DNA from: Achatina immaculata
Taxonomy: Eukaryota > Mollusca > Gastropoda > Stylommatophora > Achatinidae
DNA length: 64,000 nucleotides
Direction of reading: 5' to 3'
NCBI GenBank assembly: GCA_009760885.1
Contig: CM019718.1
Location: 25,642,133-25,706,132, forward strand
Shown: positions 1 to 11,769 of the stretch, one piece after another
Numbering within the stretch: the stretch's first letter is position 1
How the letters are laid out: every line of letters starts with the position of its first letter
Notes under the pieces: generated by a model
What the model saw: the letters and a program-made list of their open reading frames with translations, nothing else
The model's database searches: none
What the model was told of the DNA's origin: nothing
Program-made: the position numbers and the translations under genes

Positions 1-499
1 CAACAGTGCATAAAGCAGGCAGAGAAAATCTGAAACTCCTCCCATATAAAGCAACAGCGGTCCAACAATTGCTGCCAGTGGATCATGAAAGATGACTCCT
101 TTACTGTGAATGGCTTACAAATTTCATGCAAACTAAAATTGCTGATATTCTTGGTGTCACCTTTTTTTTTTTTTTACAGATGAAGCTTGGTTTCACCTCT
201 TGGATTATGTTAACACATAAAATATACGTACATAACAAACATTTCACAAGCACATCTAAGAAAAGTGCAAATAAAATAAAAAGTCTTCAAGCTTGCATGG
301 GTGCACAAGGACATCATTTTCACCATTTGTTATACAGTGCGTGTCTGACTGGCTTATATTATGTAACATTTTTTTATCAGCATGCTTGATCATTTATCTC
401 AGCCACGCTACCATAAGGCAGATAGATGTGTCTAGATATCACAGCCACTAAGATACCACTACGATACTGGAATCAATACTGGGATACTGCACACTGACT

Positions 500-1045
500 T
501 TGCAAACTCTCTGTACAATAACAATAGTTGCTTCTGCAACTGTATGAAGATACTACAACAGCAATAGTTGTTTATGCAACTGTATGAGGATACTACAATA
601 ACAATAGTTGCTTCTGCAACTGTATGAAGATACTACAACAGCAACAGTTGTTTTTGCAACTGTGTGAGGATACTACAATAACAATAGTTGCTTCTGCAAC
701 TGTATGAAGATACTACAACAGCAACAGTTGTTTTTGCAACTGTGTGAGGATACTACAATAACATGAGTTGTTTCTGCAACTGTATGAAGATACTACAACA
801 GCAATAGTTGTTTCTGTAACTGTGTGAGGATACTACAATAACAATAGTTGCTTCTGCAACTGTATGAAGATACTATAACAGCAATAGTTGTTTCTGTAAC
901 TGTGTGAGGATACAACAACAACAAGAGTTGTTTCTGCAACTGTATGAAGATACTACAACAGTAATAGTTGTTTTTGCAACTGTGTGAGGATACTACATTA
1001 ACATGAGTTGTTTCTGCAACTATATAAGGATACTATAACAATAGT
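500..1045. repeat. 40-bp minisatellite with hairpin-forming units
   Basis: About 13 tandem copies of a 40-bp unit alternate in two versions ('gaagatactacaaca' and 'gaggatactacaata'), so the higher-order period is 80 bp. Most units contain AGTTGCTTCTGCAACT or a one-base variant, a 6-bp inverted repeat around a 4-base loop. It lies downstream of the last visible ADCK1 exon and is probably intronic. Confidence 0.9.
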
Positions 1046-1779
1046 TGTTACCGCTATATGAGAAATAAGAGATGTCATCATAACTATACAGAGTCTCTAT
1101 AAATCAAAGAAAGGTGAAAGAAAATCTACATGAACAAACTACAGAGATTTCAGACCACAAAAAGAATGTTTCATCCTTACAGCAGCCAATCACAAAACAA
1201 AAATCACCTGGTACAATCCATGATCCAAGAGCACAATCTGTGGGCCATGTTGAGTCTTCTTCACAAGGACATTACCTGGATGTGGGTCACAATGAACATA
1301 GCCCTTGACAAATATCATTTCACTGTACAACTGGCCAAGCTGTTCAGTCACCTTTGAAATAAAAGTGAAATATAAACTGAATTCTGGGGGGGGGGGGGGG
1401 GGGGGAAATGCACATCCCTATATTCTGCTACACCAGTTTTTGCTTAGTTTATTTTCATATTTCATCCAAGGCCTTGATTCTTCTTCTTAAATCTCTCTTT
1501 GATTGTGAAAATGAATCCTTTAAGGCTGACACTGTGGTGGAGGTCTTGAAACACAGGCATTGAATCAAATAAGTGTTAGCCATACAGTAAACCTCTTATT
1601 TTGTCAAATGACTCCACTATCATGCAAAACCATACTGATCCCTACCATGTTGGTCTGACTGAAGCATTGCATTTTCTGATAACACAGTGGAAAAAAAAAA
1701 TGTAGGATTTAATTAGGTTGACTATATCATACAGACTGCTTCATCAGCAAAACACTGTGAGCATAAACCCAACATCCCA
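1046..1779. other. Noncoding stretch with a 20-G run
   Basis: I see no exon or recognisable element here. A run of 20 G residues lies at 1386-1405. Short open frames between 1114 and 1490 have no recognisable composition or motif and I regard them as chance. Confidence 0.5.
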
Positions 1780-3092
1780 CTGCCAAAAAAAAGGGTAACT
1801 TGAAATTATGCACAAACTACAGAACTGTTGCCCTGATTAGTTGTTCCAGTAAAATTTTATTAAAAATCATAATGGGCAGACTTCATAAGAAAATAGAAGA
1901 AGTCTATATAGTCCAAGCTGGTTTTAGACAAGGAAGAGGATCAAGAGATCATATATTCAATATAAGATTAATAATAGAGAAATGCAGAGAATTTAATGTC
2001 AATCTATAATTATCTTTATAGAATATTCAAAGGCATTTGAATGTGTACAACACCAGAAACTGGGAAATAATGGAAAAAATGTGATTTCCAACACGTCTGA
2101 TACAATTAACATCACTGCTGTATCTAGACCAACAGGCAGCAGTGAGAATAAATGGTGAAACAACAACTTGGTTTGACATAAAACAAGGGGTCGTCAGGGG
2201 TGCATACTGTCGCCTTACTTATTTAACTTGTATACTGAAAATATAATGAGGAATGTTAGAGAAGATGTAGACAAAGAATATTACGATGCCATAACAACTG
2301 GAGGTTATGAAATACCAGAGATTAGATATGCTGATGACACAGTATTACTGTCCACAACACAAGGAATGGAAATACTAATTATGTCAGTCCGTAAGTATAG
2401 TGAAGGCCAAAACCTCTATCTTAATGCAAAGAAAACTAAATTGACGACAACTGACAAAAATAAGGCAGCTGAAATATGTATCAATGAGGAAAAATTGAAA
2501 GAGGTGGAGAGTTTTGAATATCTTGGATCATTACTAATAACGGAGATACAAAGAGGGAAATTAAAAGGAGGACATTTATCACTCTTCAGAAAGTAAAACA
2601 ACTAAAGAAGCTGTGGAGAGGAACAGACAGAACTACAAAAATAAGATTTTTAAGGGCATGCATCTTTCCCATGGCAACATATCCCTGTGAGACCTGGACA
2701 TTTAACAAAACAGCTGAGAAACACATAAATGCCTTTGAATGTAAATGCTACAGAAGAATTCTTCAAGTATCATGGACGCAGAAAAGAACAAATATATCCA
2801 TACTACAAGAACTTAATATTGAAGAAGGCTGGCTAGTAAAGAGGATTAAAGAGAGAAAACTTAAATATTTTGGACACATTAAACGTCATGATAATTTAGA
2901 GAAGACCATCTTGGAAGGGTACATAATTTGAAAAAGAAAGAGAAGAAGACTAAGGCAAAGATGGCTGCAAGACATTGATAATCTGCAAATGGTTGCATCA
3001 GCAGTAGGGCATCTTGCTTAGAACGAGAGGCCTACAGGAGAGCTGTTAAGGAGACAAAGTTCCGCAAGGGACATGCAAATGACTGACTGGCC
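1780..3092 (+). pseudogene. RTE/BovB-like LINE, reverse transcriptase to 3' end, decayed
   Basis: Broken reverse-transcriptase coding sequence of a non-LTR retrotransposon. Visible blocks in order are the QAGFRQGRGSRDHI finger motif near 1913-1955, the SPYLFNLYTENIMRN region (frameshifted) near 2205-2255, the catalytic YADD at 2327-2338, the FEYLGSLL motif near 2513, CETWTFNK near 2686, and the C-terminal KYFGHIKRHDNLEKT block near 2863-2910. Stops and frameshifts near 2009, 2040 and 2540 separate them. The copy ends with the family's 3' terminus 'gcaagggacatgcaaatga' at about 3066-3084. The C-terminal wording matches what I know of BovB/RTE elements. The endonuclease half is absent, which fits 5' truncation. 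Confidence 0.85.
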
Positions 3093-3344
3093 CATAGGAA
3101 TGTTAATAAGGAGACACTGTTTAAAAAAAAAAAAGAAAAATCAGGATTCATACTCCACATTTAGATAAAAAAAATGTAATCTCCCTATATCTCTCCACAG
3201 CTGAAGCTACAGAAGAAGGAAGTATCCTATGACATCTTTTATGCATACTGATCAAGCTAAAATATACTGACATACTTGTTTAGTTAAAACAAATTCCTTC
3301 CCTCATGAACCACAATGTGTTATGCATGCACCAGAATAACTTAC

Positions 3345-3461
3345 CTGATTGACAGAAATATTATGTTCTTTCATGTATTCTACATCATCCACTTTACCAC
3401 CATCACAAAACTCCATTGTTAAAACTCTAAGGGATGACAATTCCCAGTACACTTTTGGGAT
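3345..3461 (-). CDS. ADCK1: ADCK1 coding exon 6 (last one visible)
   Basis: This 117-bp exon (39 codons, phase 0 at both ends) is bounded on the minus strand by CTTTGCAG and CAG|GTAAGT. It encodes IPKVYWELSSLRVLTMEF followed by CDGGKVDDVEYMKEHNISVNQ. In ADCK1/UbiB kinases this is the N-lobe strand and hinge (VPxIHWDLSTxRVLLMEFVDGG), the nucleotide-contact region. It joins exon 5 in phase. The next exons, which should carry the catalytic HCDPHPGN and metal-binding DHG motifs, are not in the 3.3 kb to the left and must lie outside the window. Confidence 0.9.
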
Positions 3462-3739
3462 CTGCAAAGTTATTATTCAGACTTAAGATAACTGGGGTTT
3501 TTTTGTTTTTCTTTTTTAATAGAAATTTTGATTTAAAAATTTGATGACATTGGCTAAAAATAAAAGGTAAAAACTCTCAATTCTGAGGCTTTACATAACA
3601 GCATTTTCAGTATCTACTTTTTTAACACTGTAAATTTATGTTAATTAATAATGAAACATCATAGCATGTCAATTTATGACTATTAAACCTAGTACATTGA
3701 ACATATTACAGAGAAAATGATAAGTCATAATTATAGCCA

Positions 3740-3965
3740 ATAAAAGCTCTTATATGATCATTTTTCACAGAGAGGTCAGTGGTTCAAGACTGACTGGAGG
3801 CACCTCAGTCATCACCAGCTGTAAAAATGGGTACCTGACTCCTGAAGCTGGGAAAGTAAAGGTGACAAGGCTTGAATACGAGCATATCACCCTCTAGTGT
3901 GGTGACAGGTCAAGGAAGTATGGGCACTAACACCATATCCACTAGGTACCTCCATGGCATGAAGT
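3740..3965 (+). repeat. tRNA-headed SINE, family 2, degraded copy
   Basis: A B-box-like 'ggttcaagact' at about 3782 is followed by a body containing 'aaaaatgggtacc', 'gggaaagtaaa', 'ggaagtatgggcactaac' and 'ccatatccac'. The same ordered blocks occur in the SINEs at 23838 and 60395, so the body is shared although the tRNA heads differ. The A-box half is eroded. Confidence 0.6.
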
Positions 3966-4254
3966 GGTATTTTTTTTTATGTAAAGCCTTTCTCACAAAT
4001 GAAAATATGAAAGCGTTTATTCACCCTCTAGAAACATTCATGAAATGTAAAAAAAATTCCTAAATTATTCATAAACATTTTCAGAAAGCATTTAGAAGCT
4101 ACCAAATTCCCAAAACACAGCTTTATTCATTTTGGAGCGACCCTTTTCCAGGCAAGATCATTAAAATAGACGGCCCTAAAAATGTTAAATGACCACCACT
4201 AATCTTTTACAGTCATATCAGGGTTTGTGTCCAACACACAGACCATTTCCTTAA

Positions 4255-4946
4255 CTCTTTCCGTGTGGGAGGAAGAAACACGGACGTTCAGTTGGGTGCC
4301 AGAATAAAAGTGCGAGTCTTGATCTGTATAGGGGGTTTAGTTGTAAAATTGAATGAAAAACAGTATTTACATGTACTTCCATGTACTTATTATGTTTCAA
4401 AATATAACTAAATGTATGAAAATTTCATAAATGCAGAGTTTTTTAGGAAAAAAGAAGTAATGTGATGTTTTTAGACAATGATTGTGCCCAGCTCACCATC
4501 GGCTAGGTCTAGATCTACACTACTTACCATCTGAGATGTCTAGATCTAATTGTCGATCTCGTATTGTGATTCTATGTTGCATTCTCGCTAAATTAATGTC
4601 TGAAATAACCTCCTACCTACTTCTCCAGTCGTCTAATATGTCTAGATCTACTTGGGATACATTCAAGAGCAGTGGGGTGGTCACAGGCCATGTCCATACC
4701 CGTATCTACATCATCAAAAATTGAAAATTTTCGATGTTTTTCTTCCTTTTTCTTGCTCGGCATCACTTGTAACTAAGGACTCTTTCACCATTTTGAAAAG
4801 TGTCACCGGAAACGCAGACGAAATATGTACAATCTAAATGTTACACTGGTTGTTTTATTGAAACAAACCAAGAGTCGCTATACCGACCACTGGCACAAAT
4901 CGAAAAACCGGAAGGGTCGCTACAGCGACCAATGGCACGGGAAGAG
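4255..4946. mobile_element. TTAA-flanked nonautonomous DNA transposon (piggyBac-like ends)
   Basis: A 692-bp segment flanked exactly by TTAA (4251-4254 and 4947-4950). Its ends are imperfect inverted repeats, CTCTTTCCGTG on the left and CACGGGAAGAG on the right. There is no transposase. TTAA duplication is the hallmark of piggyBac-type transposition, but the terminal sequence is not one I can assign to a named family. Related copies lie at 7081-8411, 5059-5260, 53025-53440 and 59440-59482. Confidence 0.7.
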
Positions 4947-5058
4947 TTAAAGGATTCCTGCATGCAGGTAGTGCATCTAGAAAGTTGCTATTATATCCTG
5001 GTCCATCAGCCACAGAACAGATATCGTATTTGGAAGCATGTAAACTATTTTACCTTAA

Positions 5059-5260
5059 CTCTTCCCGTGCCAGATACCCAAAAGCATGTACTTCCGGTTT
5101 TTGAGTCCAGTGCTGCATGTCGATATAGTGATACATGCTTTGTTTCTAAAAAAAAAAAACGGTGTAACTTTTTAATTGTACATGTTTTATTTGCCAATGT
5201 CCGAGAACCCTTCAAAGGTCAGTCTGAAGCGTGGTTAGCTATTCTGCTCCAATCAACTCA
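5059..5260 (-). mobile_element. Partial copy of the TTAA-flanked element, opposite orientation
   Basis: It begins at TTAA (5055-5058) with CTCTTCCCGTGCC, then runs through an internal segment ('ggtgtaactttttaattgta') that reappears in the remnant near 53030. No matching far end was found, so it is a truncated copy. Confidence 0.55.
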
Positions 5261-5659
5261 AATGTGAAAACAGTACTTTAAATCTGTGTCAGCAAATCAA
5301 CTTTTGAAAATGGGGAATATTGTTTCCATGAAGGCAACTCACACATTACACTGTACACAGTGCTGCCTATGTGTTAAGTGACAAACAGCATATTTTCATG
5401 AAAACCAGATCCAGGCATATGGGATTGTATTAAAGCTGAAATTTGGTAAATGAAAAATATACCCTTGGGAGTCAAGAGCATAAATGAAATGGACAATTTT
5501 CTTGACAATCCTCAAACTACTAAAAGACAGAGTTCTGACATTTGAGGTCATATAGTGATTTCATTCTGCAATAACTGATATTTATACAAGTATTTCAGTT
5601 CCAACTGTTCTGTTAATTATCTTTTTCAAAATGTTTTTAAATGAATGAGTAAAACTGAC

Positions 5660-5818
5660 CTTTAAAAACTTAAATTTGGACAATATTTTAGCGACTTTCT
5701 CAGAGTTTCGGCCCTCATTTAAAAAGTCCAATTCAACAGGAAGATTTCGTTTGGTTTCTTCAGCCAGCCAGACATATTTGAACTCGGGGAAGAGCCAGGC
5801 GGCAGCATGAACTAAAAA
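5660..5818 (-). CDS. ADCK1: ADCK1 coding exon 5
   Basis: A 159-bp exon (53 codons, phase 0 at both ends) with acceptor TTTTGCAG and donor AAG|GTCAGT on the minus strand. It encodes FLVHAAAWLFPEFKYVWLAE, then ETKRNLPVELDFLNEGRN and SEKVAKILSKFKFLK. ELDFxxEGxN is the UbiB-family motif carrying the conserved helix-C glutamate that pairs with the ATP-binding lysine. The sequence follows vertebrate ADCK1 residue for residue in spacing (LFPEFxxxWLxxExKxNLPxELDFLNEGRN). Confidence 0.95.
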
Positions 5819-6544
5819 CTGCAAAATGTGGCCAAATTGTAAAAAGACAGAATAATAGTTAATAAAACAGATAAACAAATTAATAAATAGTTTTGCTCTA
5901 AAATATTCACAAGACTTCTGCTTGCACTAGTGAATTAGAATTTCATTTAAACATTATGACAAAAGATGCCAGTTATCAATCTTTTCCTATTTTGTTACAG
6001 TCCTGGTATTTCCAACCAGATCTGCCTTGCTCTCTCTGTACACTTGGTCGGACTGTTCGGCTACCTTTCTTCTATCAGATTCCTTTATCTTTTTTTTTTT
6101 TTTTTAAAACCCCTTGAGTTTTCAAGCAGTTGTCAGGTTCTTCCCATGACACACCCACAGATATAAGACTGTATCTTTTCTGTCTGGTTTTATTTAGTTT
6201 TTAGTGTTCCGCAATGTTTCTGAAAATTTTCTTTGTTTCTCTGGATGTCCCAAGTACATGCTGCATCTTTCTTCAAAACTGAAGCTCTAAATTAGAACTA
6301 TCAATATTATCTGCCTCTCAAATGTATATCAACGCACTAGTTGACTATCAGGGCAGTCATGCTGGAAATCTGAAGGAAAGATGATGAGATGCCAACACTG
6401 GACAATGTGATGAACCATAAAAAGTTTTGAGAAGAGAAGAACACCAACTCACAGCTCCTGGGAGACTGGAGATAATATATAATGTTATTATAGGCTGGGT
6501 TGACTCTGGGGCATTTTCCAGTGTGTACCAGTAAAAATCCAACT

Positions 6545-6812
6545 ATGGGTGGCCTGGTTAGCTGAGTGGTTGGGTGCTCAGTTTATTAATCCAGTGGTAC
6601 TGGGTTTAAGTCTCAGCTGTGTTTTTTTTTTTTCTGGAACACACCAAAAAAAGGCCCCAGGGTCCACCCAAACTCTGAAAATGAGTACCAGAGAAATATG
6701 GAAAAGTAAATGCAGCCGGCTGTGATACTGACCACATCACACTTTCATGTGCTGAAAGTTGTAATACAAGCCTAACACCATATCCTCAATATGCCTTAAT
6801 GGCAAGGAAATG
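6545..6812 (+). repeat. tRNA-derived SINE, family 1
   Basis: The head 'tggcctggttagctgagtgg' resembles an RNA polymerase III A box, and 'ctgggtttaagtctcag' at about 6600 the B box. A T-run and a conserved body follow (AAAAAAAGGCCCCAGGGTCC, then 'gagtaccagagaaat', 'gcctaacaccatatcctcaa', 'tatgccttaatggca'). Two more copies lie at 23838-24120 (+) and 49480-49745 (-). Confidence 0.8.
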
Positions 6813-7080
6813 GGAATTTTACCTTCTTTTAAATATATATAATATATAATATAATTGTATAACAAAGTCTGGCCACAGATTATAAGAAAGAATGTACTAT
6901 TATCCATGTAAGACAACAAAATGTATACTGAATGACTGCTTTCTCGATCAAGACCTAAGATTAATCAATATATTACATACAGGCACTGTAAAGTGTTGCA
7001 TCAGATGGATGGTATAATGATGACTCAGTGCACGCCATCTCTATGCCAATAACCAATTCTGGACACATGTCACTGCTTAA

Positions 7081-8411
7081 CACTTTCCGTGCCGGAGGAA
7101 GAAACACGGACGTGTTGTGGAGTGCCAGAGTAAAAACACGGGTCTTGATATGTTAGGGGGTAGAGTTATAAAATGGAATGGAAAACGGTATTTCCATGTA
7201 CTTCCGTATACTTATTATGTTTCAAAGTATAACTAAATGTATGAAAATTTCTTAAATGCAGAGTTTTTTAGGAAAAAAGAAGTAATGTGATGTTTTTAGA
7301 CAGTGATTGTGCCCAGCTCACCATCGGCTAGGTCTAGATATGCACTACTTACCATCTGAGATGTGCAGATCTACTTGTCGATCTCATATTCTGATTCTAT
7401 GTTGCATTCTCGCTAAATTAATGTCTGAAATAACCTTCTAACTACTTCTCCAGTCATCTAATATGTCTAGATCTACTTGGGATACATTCAAGAGCATTGG
7501 GCTGGTCACAGGCCATGTCCATACCCCTATCTACATCATCAAAAATTGAAAAATTTCGGTCTTTCTCTTCCTTTTTCTCGCTCGGCATCGCTCGTAACTA
7601 GGCACTCTTTTGCCATTTTGAAAAGTGTCACCTGAATTGCGGACAAAATATGTACAATCTAAATGTTACACCGGTTGTTTTATTGAAACAAACAATGATC
7701 ATTATAATGACCATTGACACGCATCGGGTATACCGGATGCGTCATTATTATGACCAAAGGCATGGAAAGAGTTCGGAGGTAAAAAACACAGACGTTTCAT
7801 TCTGTGCCAGACAAAAAGCGCGGGTCTTGATATGTATAGGGGATAATTTTTATTTCCACATTAAAAGTATGCGTATTATGCCTCCAAATAGCTATAAATG
7901 TAAGAAGATTTCATAAATGAAGAGATTTTTTATGAAAAAAGATGTAGTGTGATGATTTTAGCTGATAACTGTGTATTACTGTCCACCGGATAGGTCTAAG
8001 ACTGGCATCGATCGACCGGCGATGTGTAAATCGACTTGTTCGTTTTATCCGATCTCATCATGTGTTTCATGTTATGTTGCATGTTCACTTTAAAACAATA
8101 CCTGAAATAACGTTCTAACCACTTCTCCAGTCCATCTAATAGTCTAAATCTACTTAGGCACATTCATGAACAGTGGTCTAGTCATAGGGGTGACTCCAAA
8201 GTCGCAAAAAATTAGTTTTTTTCGATCAAAACACTGTATTTTGACCCTCATTGTTATGATGCTTTCAAAATGGTGACAAAGGTCACTAGACATGCGTACT
8301 AAACTGTTTACAATCAAAAGTTACACTGGGTTTTTAATGAAACGAAGCTAGGGTCCCTATTGGGACCTTGGCAAAAACTTGACAAAGCGAAAGGTCCTAG
8401 CACGGGAACAG
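7081..8411. mobile_element. Tandem dimer of the TTAA-flanked element
   Basis: Two related units lie head to tail, about 7081-7760 and 7760-8411. The first is closely similar to the element at 4255. The second is more diverged, starting 'gagttcggaggtaaaaaacac' and sharing the blocks 'cgggtcttgatatgta' and 'cttctccagtc'. The outer ends are TTAA at 7077-7080 and 8412-8415. The junction end is degenerate and has no TTAA. Confidence 0.65.
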
Positions 8412-8504
8412 TTAATGGCACGGGAACAGAGAGTTTACCTTTCATCTTCGTTTAACTGTTAATGTGAACATGTGAATGTTTTTAATTATACCAAGTATCT
8501 TTAC

Positions 8505-8663
8505 CTCCATAGTCCTAATATCAACATAGGATCGAGCTTTAACATTTGGATGCTGAATCTTCACCGCAACTAGCTGACCATCAGGCAACTTAGCTTTATG
8601 AACTTGAGCCAGAGATGCAGCACCAAGAGGCACTGGGTCAAATTCCACAAAAATTTCTTCCAC
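8505..8663 (-). CDS. ADCK1: ADCK1 coding exon 4
   Basis: A 159-bp exon (53 codons, phase 0) with acceptor TTCTGAAG and donor GAG|GTAAAG. It encodes VEEIFVEFDPVPLGAASLAQ then VHKAKLPDGQLVAVKIQHPN and VKARSYVDIRTME. Two kinase features are visible. The alanine-rich PLGAASLAQVHKA loop replaces the usual glycine-rich loop in UbiB/ABC1 proteins, and VAVKIQHP holds the ATP-contacting lysine. Family knowledge places ADCK1 in mitochondria, with a role in lipid and cristae homeostasis. The in-frame methionine just inside the exon is not a start. Confidence 0.95.
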
Positions 8664-8826
8664 CTTCAGAACAAAGTAAATACAAAATTACAAGGGTGGG
8701 TCGAAAAGTTCTGACTTTATTTCAGTTTAAAATAAAATTTAAAAAATGAGCTAACGTAACTGATAGTCTCCTCTACTAATCTGAGAAGTCTACCACTAAA
8801 AACACTCAAAATGACATTTTCTAATC

Positions 8827-9492
8827 CAGTGATTCCCAAAGCGTGGTCTGCGGAAAGCCACAGTCCTCAGAGTATTATCACGCAGTCCACGGATGTGCTA
8901 TCGATTTGGTAATATTCTTCTTCTTCATGTGACGTGTCCTTTCCAGAACACTGTCCCTCTCGCTGCCTCCCTGAATGCAATATGGTCTAGCACAAATTAA
9001 CCAGTGTGTCTCAATGACATATTCAGACTTTCCATGATGTCCAGGGTCCACCTGCGGCAAGGTTGTCCCTTTTCTTTTTTTTGCCGGACACTATGCCTTC
9101 TACTGTCAACCTCTCTAAACCATTGTGCTTCTTGATGTGGGTGAAGTATCTCAGTTTTCTAATTTTGATAGTGTTTATGAGTCAGTTTTCTGCAACACCT
9201 AATCCCATTAGTATCTCTTTATTTGATTTTTCTTTCTACTCATGATACTCTTAGTGCCCTTCTATAGCATTTCACTTCAAATGCTGTTCTTCTCTTTTCT
9301 TGTGAATTGTTAAGTGTCCATGTTTCACATCCATTTGTTGCCACAGGGAATATAAATAATAAATAAATAAAAGAATGAATAAAAACAGTTAAAGGTTCGT
9401 AGTTTTATGATATTACATATCAGATGGTGGTCTGCAACCTACATGTAGTTGGAAAAGTGGTCCCTGGATGTGAAAATATTGGGAACCCCCTG
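8827..9492. mobile_element. hAT-type nonautonomous element with captured LINE fragment
   Basis: The ends are CAGTGATTCCCAAAG on the left and ATTGGGAACCCCCTG on the right, an imperfect inverted repeat of the CAGxGGTTCCCAA hAT type. It is flanked by a perfect 8-bp duplication TTCTAATC (8819-8826 and 9493-9500). The interior 8930-9345 reads on the minus strand as decayed LINE C-terminus, for example NGCETWTLNNSQEKRRTAFE followed by KCYRR. No transposase is present. Confidence 0.85.
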
Positions 9493-9604
9493 TTCTAATC
9501 CACTGCCATACCTTCATTTGGTCATATGATATTGAAATGTGTGCTTTTCAAGTGCACCTATCGAGTTTTGTAACCAAGCAGTGATTACTGAGAATGATAT
9601 GTGA

Positions 9605-9695
9605 GCAGTATGGTTGAAGAATGTGGCTGAAGAATAAGGTTGAAGAATGTGGTTGAAGAATGTGGCTGAAGAAAGTGGCTGAAGAATGTGGTTGC
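9605..9695. repeat. 15-bp short tandem repeat
   Basis: About six copies of a unit like 'gaatgtggctgaaga' with t/c and g/a variants. It lies inside the ADCK1 intron between exons 3 and 4. Confidence 0.85.
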
Positions 9696-9699
9696 AGTG

Positions 9700-10840
9700 G
9701 AAACTCCAGCTGTTCAATAACAGAAATTGTGGCACTGCTGCAGTGAGTCTCAGCACAGTCATCAAGATGTTTGATCAGGTTGTCTACTTTTTCCCTTAAT
9801 ATTAGCTTTCACTTATTTCAGAGCTTCAATGTAATGTTCAGGGTTATGAAACATATAAGGGGAAGTCAAAACATAAGAAATCAAAAGAAGCAACCATTGA
9901 AAAATATAAGAAAAGACTCGAGGGCGACTCAAAAAGTCCTTTACATATTTTTAGTGGTTACCTCCTTTGATTTGAGATTACTTCTTGAATCCCCTCTTAG
10001 AAACTGACAGTTCTGCTCTTCACCCAAGATTATTGCCTTTCTTTTTTTTTTTTAACAGAACATCTACAAGAAAAATTCCAAAATGAAGTTAGTATGATCT
10101 TTCCTGCTGACTGAGACGTGTGTATGGTGATGCCTTATGTTGACATCCCATGAACTGTCTCTTGTTTCCCCCCCCCCCCTCGAGTCATAATGCTGGTCCC
10201 ATGTTTTGTTTTAACACTAGTTATAACTCTGTCCCAAGAAGTTTCAACATGTTCCAAGTGTTCAATCGTCATCTCAACAGAAAACATGTGCAGCAACCAA
10301 TCCACGTAATGAATCGTAACAACACTGATTGTCTTAATTTAGAAATGCCTAACTCTGTAGTAGTTTCATATTAATTGATTTAATGATTTCCAACAATCAT
10401 TAACCGACATGCTTTTTGATGAAACTCATCCATCACAGTCACAGGCCTCCTGGACAGCACTTTGATGATTAAATTTGCTTTTCTCACTTTTTTCATCTGT
10501 AAACTCTTTTGCCATCTGTCAATATTCACATTAAAACTCATTACTCCTCATAAACCATTTTCAATCTGCAATGAAAGTCAACAGGAGTAACCTCTTCAGC
10601 GGTCAGGAACTCAGTAAGAGAGGGGTGATGTTTGGATGGTGAACTGTTACCAGCCTTGTCATGTACTGAGAAGAAGCAGTATGAAACATTAGGACCTGTC
10701 CTCCCCACTTACAAATAGTGGTAGCAGTCTTGCTCAACCTGTTTACTGACTGTATTTGGACAAATAAGTTTAGAAAAAAGTTGCCCCATGATCTAGAAAA
10801 GAAACTAGTACATGAAAAGAGGAACAAAAGGGAATACTAC
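9700..10840. other. ADCK1 intron 3, remaining part
   Basis: I see no exon or clear element here. A C-run lies at about 10170 and T-runs near 10045. Short open frames on either strand have no recognisable motif. Confidence 0.5.
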
Positions 10841-11044
10841 CTGTTTCCCCAGATCCTCACGTATAACACTTTTAAGCTCTTCTATGTCTGACTGCGGAGC
10901 CTGGTCATACAAAACCTTCATGGTTGTGACGTACTCCGTTGGCAGGAGGTATTCTAATGAGCCAAGGTGTTGGCCTACTTTAATGAATACCCCGCCATTT
11001 TTACAACACATGGTCCGCAACCGCGTGGCTGATGCAAGGTGAAG
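10841..11044 (-). CDS. ADCK1: ADCK1 coding exon 3
   Basis: A 204-bp exon (68 codons, phase 0) with acceptor GACTACAG and donor CAG|GTAGTA. It encodes LHLASATRLRTMCCKNGG, then VFIKVGQHLGSLEYLLPTEY, VTTMKVLYDQAPQSDIEELK and SVIREDLGKQ. The FIKVGQ segment is the KxGQ motif diagnostic of the UbiB/ABC1 fold, an N-terminal extension that packs over the active site. PxEYxxTxKVLxxQAPQS and VIREDLGK match ADCK1 specifically rather than ADCK3/COQ8. Confidence 0.95.
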
Positions 11045-11624
11045 CTGTAGTCAGATAAAATGTACTTGATCTTTATTAACAGGGGTTAAAAAAAAACAAA
11101 CAAAAAAATCAAAAAGAATCTTATGTGACAATGATAATACAAAGAATCTTATGTGACAATGATAATACAAAGGGAAGCTGAAAACTGATCTGCCAGAGCC
11201 AGAAGGGAATGGCCTAGAGTCATGAGACTTGTGTTAATCTTCCCATAATCACCCCAAAGTTTCTTTAACTCTTCCAAAAATTAAAAAAAAAATCTGGTAT
11301 CTGGTCACCAAAATGCTGCACTATTGCTGCCATCACCTGAAGCATTTGGCAATTTCCTCCCTTTCGAACACTTTTTAAGGTTCAGAAATCTCCACAACTG
11401 ACTTCCTGCTACTAATGACAGCACCATCGCTAACATAGTCATATCATTAATTCCTCCTCATGTGTGTTTTAAGACTATATCTGCAGTTCTGATGAAAAGA
11501 AACACCATCTCAGCTATTACCAAAATGAAATACGTAACAATGAATATCTAATGAAATGAAAAGAAAATATTTTTTTTTAATTAATTGTAGTTCAAAATCA
11601 AAAGCTTCTCTTGACTAAATCATT

Positions 11625-11690
11625 CATTCATTCACTCATTCATTTGCATGTCCCTTGCGGAACTTTGCCTCCCTGACAGCACTCCTTGAC
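11625..11690 (-). repeat. Very short RTE-like LINE 3' end
   Basis: (ATTC)n followed by 'atttgcatgtcccttgcgga', the reverse complement of the RTE family terminus seen at 3066-3084. Only about 65 bp remain, ending near 'actccttgactaac'. Confidence 0.75.
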
Positions 11691-11769
11691 TAACTAGTAA
11701 GGAAAAAAAAAAGTATATCTGAAAATGACAGAAAAAAACTAAATCAGTAAACAATTACATTTCTTAATT

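Noticed and set aside
126..389. Plus-strand 87-codon frame at the window start
   Set aside because: No motif, AT-rich with a poly(T) run; it lies in probable ADCK1 intron on the opposite strand.
500..1045. A CRISPR-like array (40-bp period with hairpin repeats)
   Set aside because: Units are contiguous tandem repeats without unique spacers, in a eukaryotic intron context.
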